This document shows, piece after piece, positions 11,571-22,539 of a DNA stretch of 64,000 bases; position 1 is the first letter of the stretch, and the number at the start of each line of letters is the position of its first letter. The position numbers and the translations under genes are program-made. This DNA comes from Alopecurus myosuroides (lineage: Eukaryota > Streptophyta > Magnoliopsida > Poales > Poaceae). Under the pieces are notes generated by a model that saw only the letters and a list, made by a program, of their open reading frames with translations, made no database searches and had not been told where the DNA came from. Where the stretch lies: positions 13,180,826 to 13,244,825 of the forward strand of contig CM054062.1 of the NCBI GenBank assembly GCA_028641055.1, in the 5' to 3' direction.

Positions 11571-13514
11571 GATTGGTTGAGTGACTATGTCACAGCCGTG
11601 CACATTGCAGGCGGCAACCGGAGATGGGTTGTGTGGTATGTTCCGCAGATGCTAGAGGGTCCAGCTCAGACTTGGCTCAACAACCTGCCCAAGGACAATA
11701 TCAATTGCTGGCTGGACTTCTCGGAGGCCTTCATCAGCAACTTCACCAGCACATACAAGAGGCCGAATAGGCCGCAGCAGTTGTCCGCTTGCAAGCAGTG
11801 GGAAGACGAGACTGACCGCGAGTATCTTACTCGATGGAGCACCTTGAGGAACACCTGTGAAGGTGTGAATGAGGCTCAGGCCATTACTTGGTTTGCGCAG
11901 GGCTGCAGGCATGGCAGCATGTTGTGGCAGAAGCTGCGGCGCGAGATGCCGAGTACTCTTGCTGTGACCATCAAGATCGCGGACATGTATGCACTCGGCG
12001 ACCCAACTCAGCCCCTGATGGACTCCCCTGATCCGAGAAGGAACTACAACAGCAACAAGCGCAATGATTTCCGCAACAAGCGCAGAGGTGACCGGATTGA
12101 CACTCAGTATGATCCCGAGGAGGTGAATGTTGTGACTATGGCTGCTGGGAATAGCCAAAGGCAAAAAACTGCAGAAGCCCAGTACGGGCAAAACCAGAAT
12201 CAGGGCCAAGGCATCAAGAAGCCGTACAGTGCTCCCCAGCAGGGTAGGGGCAACTCGGATCCCGCTCCGAACTTTGTCTTTGGGGGCATGAGGGATGGGC
12301 CTTGCAGCTTCCATACTCGGCATCCGGCCAGGCCAGCCAACCACACTACTCGGCAATGCAGCTGGTGGGAACAGATCAAGAATGAGGGCCTGCCCCCTCC
12401 TCCTCCTCTGCCAGCTGCGAATGCCAATGTGCAGCCTGCTCGGGCACCTGCTCCCAGGCCTGCAGCCTTCACGAGAAGAGAGAATGTGAACCAGGTGGCT
12501 TTAGGAGCCAACCGCTACTTCAACAACGACGGCTACCACAACTACAACAACAACGACCGCAACCGCAACTTCTACACCCGCAACAACAACAGGAACAACA
12601 ATAACAACAACAACAACAACAACAACAACCAAGGTAACAATACCAACGGCAACAATGGTGGTGGAGACCGCAACCAGTACCAGGAACACCACGAGAGCTA
12701 CATGATCTTCACCTCCGAGCCCGCCGACAAGCAGTCTCTGCACAGGCGTGTGATGGAGGTCAATGCTGTGATTCCTGCTGTACCCCACTACCTGCACTGG
12801 TGCAACCAAGAGATCACGTGGTCCAGAGCTGATCATCCTAGGGTGATGCCCAACCCGGGTAGCTATGCTTTGGTGGTGGATCCCACCTTCTTGGGTACTC
12901 AGAAGAACGTCAGGTTCAGCAAGGTCCTGATTGACAACGGCAGCAGCATCAACATTGTGTACAGAGACACACTTGAGAAGTTCGGGATGGCCGAGAACAT
13001 GTTGCTACCCAGCAGGACCACTTTCCATGGCATTGTGCCGGGAGTGTCTTGCTCTCCAATCGGCCGCGTCTGGATAGACGTCCTATTCGGCACCAGGGAG
13101 AACTTCCGCACTGAGAGCTTGGCATTCGAGATGGTTGACCACCAGAGCCCATACCATGCCCTACTCGGTAGGCCTGCTCTCAGCAAGTTCATGGCTTCAA
13201 CCCATGCTGCATACTTGAAGATGAAGATCCCTGGTCCGAATGGAGTGATCACCATCTTGGGTGATTACAAGAGGTCTATGGAGTGTGCCTCTGCTGGTTC
13301 CCAGCTGGCGGAATCCATGGTCATTGCTGCCGAGAAGAAGAAGATGTATGAGGTTGTGGCTATGGCGCAAGCCGCGCAAGGTGGTGCGCCTGGCATGCCG
13401 AGTTCCCAATACGGGACTGTGTTCCAGGCGTCCCAGGAGACAAAGAAGGTCCAGGTTGATCCTGAGTTCCCAGACCGCGTTGCCATCATTGGCGCCGGGT
13501 TGGGAGAGAAATAG
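11571..13514 (+). pseudogene. Element A gag core and protease
   Basis: Continues in the same frame after the TAG at 11568. The gag core runs from about 11577 to 11995 (DWLSDYVTAVHI...ADMYALGD). Then come a basic linker, a zinc-finger-like CSFHTRHPARPANHTTRQC (about 12302-12358) and an asparagine run coded by AAC repeats (12560-12640). The aspartic protease has LIDNGSSINIVY near 12928. The frame closes with TAG 13512-13514, the same codon as in B, so this stop may be part of normal expression rather than a defect. Confidence 0.85.
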
Positions 13515-16207
13515 GAAAGCGAGCTCATCCACTTCCTCCGTGAGAATCGGGACGTCTTTTCCTGGTCCAATGAGGATTTGCCGGGTGTCCCGAGGGAGTT
13601 GGTTGAGCACTCGCTACACGTGCGGCATGATGCCAAGCCAGTGAAGCAAGCGATGCGCCACTTTGGTGATGAGAGGAGGAAAGCTATTGGTGACCAGATC
13701 ACCAAGTTGCTGATAAGAAACTTTATCATGGAGGTTTTGCATCCGGATTGGCTAGCCAACCCGGTTATGGTTGAGAAGAAGAAGGAGGACCCCAAGGCGG
13801 ATACCGCATGGCGCATGTGCGTGGACTACACCGACCTGAACAAGGCCTGCCCCAAGGATCCCTTTCTGCTATCCCGCATAGATCAGGTGATCGATTCCAC
13901 TGCTGGTTGTGAGCTTTTGTCTTTCATAGATGCCTACTCTGGTTTCCATCAGATAGCTCTCAATCCTGCTGATCAAATAAAGACTGCCTTTATTACCCCG
14001 TACGGGGCTTATTGCTATCGTGTCATGTGCTTTGGGTTGCGGAATGCTGAGGCTACCTATCAGAGATGCATGCAGAAATGCTTGCATGATCAAATTGGCA
14101 AAAATGTGCAGGTGTACGTAGATGACATTGTCATCAAAACGAATAAAACACATACTCTGCTTAGTGACATTGAGGAAACATTTGCCAACTTGCGCAAGTA
14201 CAAGATGAAGCTGAATCCGACTAACTGCACATTTGGCGTCCCGGCTGGCAAGCTACTCGGCTTCTTGGTATCCAGTCGGGGCATTGAAGCCAATCCGTCA
14301 AAGATAAAAGCTATAGAGAGCATGTCTTTGCCGAGATCCCTAAAGGATGTGCAGAAGTTCACTAGTTGCTTGGCTTCTCTGAGCCGCTTCCTGGGCAGAA
14401 TGGGCGAGAAGGCCTTGCCTCTGTATCAGTTGATGAAGAAGAGCGACTAGTTCGTCTGGACACCGCAAGCTGATGTAGCATTCAAGGAGTTGAAAGCCAT
14501 GCTGGGTAGCGCTCCCATCTTGGCTAGTCCGCTACCCAAAGAGCCAATGCTGCTGTACATTGCTGCGACCAACCGAGTGGTCAGTGTTGTGATTGTGGTG
14601 GAGAGAGAAGAGGAAGGCAAGACTGTGCAGCGGCCATTATACTATCTCAGTGAGGTGCTATCCAGCACCAAGCAGAACTACCCGCATTACCAGAAGATGA
14701 CTTACGGCGTGTACCTGGGCGCCAAGAAGCTGAAGCACTATTTCCAAGAGCACCCCATCACCGTGGTGAGTTCTGCTCCCATCTCGGACATCATGGGCAA
14801 CAAGGAGGCAAGTGGCAGAGTAGCCAAGTGGGCGATTGAGCTGGCCGCGTACGCTCCTGCGTATGCGAGAAGAGAAGCCATCAAGTCACAATCCTGGCAT
14901 ATTTCCTGGTGGATTGGGCTGAGGTGCAATATGAGCCTCCTTCTCTGGTAGCCAACTACTGGAAGATGCATTTTGATGGCTCCAAAGTGAAGGAAGGCCT
15001 GGGTGCTGGCGTGGTGCTCACATCGCCCAAGCGGGAGCAACTCAAGTATGTGCTGCAGATCCATTTCAAGGCATCCAACAATGTAGCAGAGTACGAGGCC
15101 GTGGTACACGGCTTGAGGGTGGCCAAGGAGGTTGGCGTGCAGCGCATCATATGCTATGGCGACTCGGATCTGGTTGTGCAGCAAGTTTCAGGCACTTGGG
15201 ATGCTCTGGATGCCAACATGGCGTCATATCGGTTTCTGGTGCAAACCACGACTGGTTTCTTTGAAGGGTGCGAGTTCAAACACATACACCGAGCAGAGAA
15301 TGAGGCAGCTGATGAGCTGTCCAAGTTGGGGTCTTCTCGGCAGTACATCCCGACGGGGGTTGCCTTGGAGCATTTGAGAAAGCCATCTATCAAGCCATCC
15401 CCCAACTCGGAATCCATTTTTGTTCCTTCTCTGCCTGGTGAGGAAGTTGTTCCCATGGAGATTGACTGGGAGGTTGCAAAAGAGAACCCGGGGACTGCCG
15501 TCTCCATCCCGGGGACTGGCACCTGCAACCCGGGGACTGTCCCTTCTTACTCGGGGACTGCCCCTCCCAACTCGAGGACTGTTGCATTCATTGAGGAGGT
15601 CCTTGCTGAGTGATCGGGGACTCGGGGACTCGTCCCCAACTCAGAAGAAGAAGAAGAAGTGGTGGTTGATCCCATGGAACTGGACGAACCAGTGTTTCCT
15701 ATCCGGGGAACACCGAGTTGGGCTTTGCTCATATTATCCTTTATAAAGGACGGCACCTTGCCGAGTGATGAGGTTACCTCGAGGCAAATCCAGAGAAGAT
15801 CCAAGGGCTATACAATCTTCAGAGATGTGCTGCATAAAAGAAGTCCTACTGGTGTGCTGCAGCGCTGTGTAGAGCCAGAAGAAGGAGAAGAAATTCTGGT
15901 GGAGATACATCAAGGAGAATGCGGGCATCACGCCTCTTCTCGGGCTCTGATCAACAAGGCTTTTCGGCATGGCTTCTTTTGGCTCACTGCCTTGAAGCAA
16001 GCTGAGGATATCGTGAGAAAGTGCAACGGCTGCCAAAGATTTGCAAGTAAGATTCATATGCCAGCTTCCGAGTTGAAGACCATTCCCATTACTTGGCCAT
16101 TTGTTGTTTGGTGCTTGGATATGGTGGGTCCTTTCAAGCCAGCTAGAGGCAACATGACTCATATCTTGGTCATGGTTGACAAGTTCACAAAATGGATTGA
16201 GGTGAAG
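13515..16207 (+). pseudogene. Element A pol: RT, RNase H, second RNase H, integrase N-terminus
   Basis: RT has FIDAYSGFHQI (about 13925) and an intact YVDD (14115-14126). Connection and RNase H follow (to about 14880), then an archaeal-type second RNase H (FDGSKVKEG to ELSKLG, about 14970-15330), typical of Tat-like elements. A linker has four GGGGACTG repeats (15488-15570). The integrase HHCC finger (GHHASSRA...CNGCQ) and the first catalytic Asp (CLDMVGPF) come last. Breaks: AAG-to-TAG at 14448-14450, a 1-base deletion near 14893, TGA at 15611-15613 and element C inserted at 16208. It resumes at 41918. Confidence 0.9.
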
Positions 16208-16681
16208 TGATGGAGGGATGATAACCCGGTAGCCCAACGCCAAGGTGTAACTCGGCCCAAAGGACGCTGCGTAAAGATCCGGCTAAGGATAAAGGAGCTT
16301 CTAGAAGGCCCAAGATCGTAGGCCTGGTAACCCGGATTGTGGGTTCCGGTAAGGAAGTTTAGGGTTTTGTAAGAAGTGTCCGGGTAGGACTCAGGGTACG
16401 CCTTGGAGAACAGGCCAGGGGTCCGGATGCTTTATAAGCCAGCCCCTAGGTTAGGTTTAGGGACCAAGAGTTCGAGCAGTATCGCTAGGTATCGAGTATC
16501 CAGTGTAACACAAGAGTTGAGAATAGTATATTGAGATCGGAGACTCGGCGACTTGCTTGCGGGCTTCCAGATCGCATATCATCATGTTTTCCTCTGAGCT
16601 AAACCCTCTCCCAAACACCTGTGTCGTCTTGCCCCAATATAAGTTACCCCCGGTAACGTCTGCCGTGATTATCCCACGACA
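16208..16681 (+). repeat. 5' LTR of element C
   Basis: 474 bp. The TATA box (TTTATA, 16431-16436) sits between GCTT-like and AAGC arms within CCGGATGCTTTATAAGCC; the 3' copy (41667 onward) has the fuller CCGG...CCGG frame. Ends GATTATCCCACGACA. Confidence 0.95.
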
Positions 16682-16683
16682 GT

Positions 16684-16701
16684 TGGCGCCCACCGTGGGG
16701 C
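16684..16701 (+). other. primer-binding site of element C
   Basis: TGGCGCCCACCGTGGGGC two bases after the LTR, identical to that of A and B although the LTRs are otherwise unlike. Confidence 0.85.
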
Positions 16702-16745
16702 CTGCGTCCAAAGGTGTTTACATCACGGGAGAAGCTCGGAAGAAC

Positions 16746-18353
16746 ATGGAGAATCTTGTCATCGGCGAGATCTACACCGACCGCGAAGGAGAGAAGATGG
16801 TGGACGATTCCGGCTGGGGGCCAGAGTTTGATCACCTCGAATCCGGATCTATCGTGACAATCGGCCGGATCAACATCTTCATCGGCATGGTACGTACTTA
16901 CGATTCGAGAGGACAATATCATGTGCATACTACAGGTACTTCTAACAGGGATAAAAAGATACTGAAGCAAGCGGTAAACTCGGTTTCCTCGGCTGTTCCG
17001 AGATACCTGAGGTGGTCAGAACAGGACGTAACATGGAGCAGAAAAGACCACCCGGAAAGAATAGAACACCCGGGAGTCTTAGCATTAGTAGTTGCACCGC
17101 AAGTCAATGGTTATGAGTTGAAAAAGGTCCTAATGGACGGTGGAAGTAGCATCAATATCCTATATTGGGAAACCTTTTTACGCATGGGTCTCAAGGAGTC
17201 TCAGCTACAGAAAAGCTCAACAATTTTTCATGGGATAGTGCCGGGTCACTCAGCGTGCCCCGAGGGAAAAATCGCATTAGAGGTAGCTTTCGGAGAATCA
17301 AAGGACAATTATCGATTTGAGTGGCTCACTTTCGAGGTGGTCAAGTTGCGCAGTCCCTATCACGCGCTGTTCGGAAGGCCGGCTTATGCTAAATTCATGG
17401 CTAGGCCGTGTTATGTGTATTTACAGCTAAAAATCCCGGGTCCCAAGCAGACCATCACCATACATGGAAGCCGGGATATAGCGGCTGAGTGCGATGAAGG
17501 AGATTCAGTAATGGCTGAGCAGGCTTGCAGAAAAGAAGAACTCAAGTATTACCGGTCTCAAGTAGACCCGGATGACAGAACAGCATTGAAAAGGCCGAAT
17601 GCCGAAGATGAGAGAGCGAAATTCAAAGCAGCGCAGGACACCAAGATGATAGCTTTTGTTGAGGGTGATCCCTCTAAGCAGTTTGCTATAGGGTCTAACT
17701 TGGACAGCGAGCAGGAGAAGGAACTTGTGGAGTTTATCCGTTCAAATGCGGATGTGTTTGCCTGGACGCCCAGCGACATGCCGGGTATCCCCACAGAATT
17801 GGCAGAGCACAACTTGCACGTAGATCCCAAGTCCAGACCCGTGAAGCAGGGCTTAAGGAAGATGAATGAGGAAAGAAGGAAAGCAATAGGAGAAGAAATT
17901 GCTCATTTGCTAACGGCCGGCTTTATCATGGAAGTATTTCACCCGGACTGGTTAGCGAATCCGGTTCTCGTAATGAAAAAGACCAATGAGTGGAGGATGT
18001 GCATTGATTACACGAGTCTTAACAAGCATTGCCCAAAGGATCCGTTCGCGCTACCAAGGATAGATCAGATCATAGACGCAGTGGCTGGAAATGACCTATT
18101 ATGCTTTCTAGATGCATATTCCGGGTATCATCAGATCAAGCTCAAGAGGGAAGATTGGGAGAAAACATCATTTATAACCCCTTTTGGGGCCTTCTGTTAC
18201 AAAACCATGACATTTGGGTTGAAGAACGCTGGCGCAACTTATCAACGGTGTATTCAGAAGTGCTTCGAGGACCAAATCGGACGCAACGTCCATGCTTACG
18301 TGGATGATGTGGTTATCAAGACCAGGAAGGCAGAGAATTTATCAATGATCTAA
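16746..18353 (+). pseudogene. Element C protease and RT (gag missing)
   Basis: An open frame runs from inside the LTR (16557) through the PBS to 18353; 16746 is the first ATG after the PBS. About 75 residues of leader with NIFIGMV correspond to the far N-terminus of gag. The frame then passes straight to the region before the protease (VPRYLRWSEQDVTWSR). The gag core is absent, so this is an internal deletion. The protease has LMDGGSSINILYW (about 17133). RT follows with no stop at the junction, unlike A and B, and YVDD is intact (about 18298). A 1-base deletion near 18338 ends the frame. Confidence 0.85.
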
Positions 18354-20938
18354 AGGAAACGTTCAAGAACTTGAGGAGGTATCAGATGAAGCTTAATCCG
18401 ACAAAGTGCGTATTCGGAGTTCCAGCTGGGAAATTACTCGGCTTTATCGTTTCTGAGAGAGGAATTGAGGCAAACCCGAACAAAATCAAAGCCATCCAAA
18501 GTCTGAAAAAACCGGAAAATTTGAAGCATGTCCAAAAGCTCACAGGTTGTGTAGCAGCCTTGAGCCGATTTATATCCAGACTCGGAGACAAAGCAATACC
18601 CCTGTACCGGCTCTTGAAGAAATCCGATAAATTCGTGTGGGATCAGGAGGCGGATGAAGCGTTCGAGGCACTAAAGAAGCAGTTATCTGAAGCACCAGTC
18701 CTAGCGGCCCCGGGTCCTAAAGAGCCCATGTTGCCATATGTAGCAGCTGGCCCCCGAGCCGTTAGCGCGGTAGTTGTTGTGGAACGTAAAGAGGATGGGA
18801 AAGGTTACCCGGTTCAGAGACCGGTCTATTACGTCAGCGAGGTATTATCAGAGGCAAAGCAGCGCTATCCGCATTGGCAAAAGCTGGTTTTGGAGGTCTT
18901 TATGGCTAGCCGGAAACTGAAGCCGTATTTCCAGGAACACCCCATAACAGTGGTTAGTTCGATACCGATGTCGGATATCATCAGAAACTCGGATGCAACA
19001 GGAAGAATAGCCAAAGGGGCGATAGAGATGGGGGGTTATCACATCAACTACGAGCCCAGGTCAGCAATCAAATCTCAGGCTCTGGTCGATTTCATTAACG
19101 ATTGGACGCACATAGGCATGCCCACCATGGCTCCAAACTCCGAGTCTTGGATCATGCACTTTGATGGATCCAAGCAATACGAGGGATCAGGAGCTGGAGT
19201 GGTGCTAACATCACCCAAAGGAGACAAGTTAAGTTACGTGCTACAGATTCACTTTGATTGTTCCAACAACGTGGCCGAGTATGAGGCCCTATTGCACGGT
19301 TTAAAAGTAGCCAAGGAAATGAACATTAAGAGGATAGGATGCTTTGGAGATTCGGACCTTGTGGTGCAGCAGGTCTCAGGAACATGGGATAGAAAAGATG
19401 CAACTATGGCAGCATACCGCAGAGAAGTTGATAGAGTTGCCGGGTGTTTCTCCGGGTACAAGGTGGAGCACATAGACAGAAGAAAAAATGAGGCCGCAGA
19501 CGCACTCGCCAGACTCGGCTCGCGTAGAGAGCCGGTTCCACCTAATGTTTTCCTGGATGAACTATGGCGACCGTCAGTTAAAACCGAGTCTGAGGAAGAA
19601 CTGGCAAATCAAGACCCGGATTTGGAACTCGTGGCCACACTGCGTGCTGTTCCCGAGTGGACAGAACCGTTCTTGGCTTACCTATCACGGGGCGAGTTAC
19701 CACAGGAGGAAGTGTTAGCAAGACAAATTCTGAGGCGAGCAAAAGGATATTCTATCATCAATGGAGAGTTATACAAGAGAAGTGCAGCAGGAGTCTTTTT
19801 GCGCTGTGTAGCACCAGAAGAAGGCCGACAGATCCTCAAGGAAATCCATGAAGGTGATTGTGGGCATCATGCATCCACAAGATCTCTTGTGGCCAAAGCT
19901 TATCGACATGGTTTTTTCTGGCTCACGGCCCTAGCAGACGCGGAGCGCTTGGTGGCAAGATGTGACGAGTGTCAAAGGTACGCTCGCCAAACCCATGTGC
20001 CGGCTATGGAACTACGGACTATCCCGTTAACTTGGCCGTTTGCTGTTTGGGGTATGGACATGGTTGGCCCCTTTCACATGTCACCTTGCAAAAAGACGCA
20101 CCTCCTGGTGGCCATTGACAAGTTTACCAAGTGGGTTGAGGTTATGCCAGTTACCAACTGTGAAGCAATTACGGCAGTCAAGTTCCTAAAAAGGATTATC
20201 TATCGGTTCGGGTATCCCCATAGTATAATTACCGACAATGGAACCAATATGTCCCTTGGTGAGATGGAGAAATTTTGTGGTAACAATGGAATCCGGCTTG
20301 ACGTAGCTTCAGTGGCCCATCCACAGGCTAATGGACAAGTGGAGAGGGCAAATCAAGAATTGCTTCGCGGATTAAAGCCACGTTTGCGAGTTCCGTGTAT
20401 CAGAGCTGCTGGTGCATGGGTTGAAGAATTACATGCAGTAGTTTGGGGTATCAACACAACGCCTAACAGATCCACTCAGATGACACCGTTTTTCATGGTT
20501 TATGGTGCAGAGGTGGTGTTGCCGAGCGATATCATCCATGACTCGCCTCGAGTCTCGGCTTACGTCGAGGTAGAGAACGAGAAGACCCGGCAGGACGCCG
20601 TAGATATGTTAGAAGAGCAAAGGGAACAGGCACTGGAAAGATCAGCCATATATCAGCAAGATTTACGGAGGTATCATAGCCGGCGCGTGAAAACCCGGGT
20701 CTTTCAGGAAGGAGACCTTGTTCTACGCCTGGTACAGTAAAACGAAGGAAAACACAAGTTATCACCTCCATGGGAAGGACCATTTATCATAAGTCGGAGT
20801 CTGCACAACGGGTCATATTACTTGATAGACGCAAGGGAAGAGTCGGCTACAGTTAACGACACCGCTCATACCACTTCATCTATGCAAGAAAGAGACAGAC
20901 CATGGAACGTGGCCCAGCTACGTCCTTACTATACTTAG
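18354..20938 (+). pseudogene. Element C RT end, RNase H, second RNase H and integrase
   Basis: Continues from the preceding frame after the 1-base shift (open 18371-20740). RT connection and first RNase H lie at 18400-19080 and the second, archaeal-type RNase H at about 19160-19510 (MHFDGSKQYEG, YEALLHGL, GDSDLVVQQVSG). The integrase HHCC finger is at 19850-19975, and the core has MDMVGPF, ITDNGTN and VERANQE as the three acidic positions. TAA at 20738-20740 cuts off the C-terminal part, which stays open to TAG 20936-20938 (RPWNVAQLRPYY). Non-functional as it stands. Confidence 0.9.
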
Positions 20939-21623
20939 TATAGATTATACTGGCAAGTGAAATTGCACGATGTAACAGGCATCAGGTTTCAGACGCACTC
21001 TTTTCCTATCTAGGGTACCCTTGGGGACTGGATGGGTTTTTAATGAGGCGGCTTGCTGACCTAACTTTCTCATATCAAATAAAGAGGTGGTTATTCGTAT
21101 GTTCTTCACTCTTGGTACGTTGCATATATTTACGTCTTGGGGGCTGATTGCTCGAATAGCACAGTTACAAACTCAATGACCCGGCCTTGATGCCTATGAG
21201 TTATAAGGGCCGATTACTCGCAAACGAGTACGGCTGCAATCTTATAACCGGACAAAGCAGCCAAATTTTCTTGCCTTTTCTTACTTAAGCTCGATGTGAC
21301 TCGCACTAAAGTGGCATGATTTGCTCGCTTACGATTACAATCAGCCATGAAGCCCAATGGGACTTGCCTGACCCTGTTTTCGTATAGATGTAACAACATG
21401 ATATCCACGCGAAAGCCGGCTTATAGTACAAGATAGTCAAAAGGGTCATCTAAACCGCAAGTTATGCAGAGTACAGGGCTAATAGCCGGAAACTCAACGT
21501 CTATCAAGCATAACTTCAATACCTATGTGAAACGGCTCTAGGTTCGGGCTTCGCGCAAGGAAACTTGTTCTCTCTGGATGACCGTGTACCCCAGACCCAG
21601 AATTTCGGGCTTCGGGGACCCGG
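20939..21623 (+). other. Element C non-coding region after pol, left half
   Basis: No open frame of note. Contains CTTGGGGACTGG (21020), a polypurine-like word also found next to LTRs. Ends in the target duplication CCCGG (21619-21623) where B inserted. Confidence 0.6.
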
Positions 21624-22539
21624 TGTCGGGGGGTTACCCCCGAGTAGGGTAAAGACAAGTGGTAAAGGCGTCTTCCAGGAGAGAGGTTTTGTCGAGTAGC
21701 CGACTACCTGGTACTCGCTACCCGGTCGACAGCTACTCGGTTTCTCCTCAAGATGCCCGGAAGGAGATATTAGTCAAGTTGCATCTATTCGAGTAGAAGA
21801 GTTGGCCCGAGTACAATTGGCGGGAACAATTGGCGGGAACCTACTCGGGCCAGAAAGTCAAAGGAGCCGTTCTGACACAGGATCCCGCGTATCCTGGTCC
21901 GTACTTGGCAGCATTCGAACTACTGTTCATCTGGGACCGGCCTGCCTGACAGTGACAGCATGAAAGCAGGCTGTGGCAGGATAAGGGGGGCCTACTCTGT
22001 GCTTAGGTACAGTGATACCAGTCTGTCCCCTTGTTTTGCCCAACGACTTTCTAGATACAGCCAAGATCAAGAACCAAAGGTGTCAGCGGGAACCCGGAAG
22101 AAGGACGATGTGCACACTATGTCGACATTTGTCCATGTTTGGACGTATCCGGCTGGGCACCATGTATATAAGGTGCCCCGCCGCCTCCTGCGAGAGGCAC
22201 GGGCTAGATCTGACGGCATTCGATAGACATCCAGAGAGGAACACGTCTTGACCTAGTTCTTGCCCTAGTTCATCATCTAGAGAGGAGAGTGGCTACTCGG
22301 AAGCGAGAACATTGTACTGTGGCTACTCGGTGAGATACCAATATACACAAAGAAAGGCAGGAGTAGGGGTTTTACCTCCTCACGAGGGCCCTGAACCTGG
22401 GTAGATCGTGTTGTTTGTAGTGTTTACGTCGTACCTCACGCGGCTACTCGTCGCGTGATCCCTCCCCGAGCACCTCCAGCGTCCTTCGTCCCCACATCTT
22501 TAGCCATCCTATGGCATCTGCCGTGACACCACCACGACA
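21624..22539 (+). repeat. 5' LTR of element B
   Basis: 916 bp, TGTCGGGGGG...CCACGACA. The gag frame already begins inside its last 29 bases (ATG 22511). Confidence 0.97.
22155..22178 (+). promoter_or_regulatory. LTR promoter of B: TATA box inside a 7-bp inverted repeat
   Basis: GGGCACC (22155-22161), ATGTATATAA, GGTGCCC (22172-22178). The 3' LTR has the same at 36317-36340. Confidence 0.75.

Noticed and set aside
21960..22251. ORFs of 80-90 codons in B-type LTRs (also 36122-36413 and 59760-60246)
   Set aside because: They lie in LTR sequence across the TATA box and leader and are disrupted by indels in the A copy. No evidence of translation.
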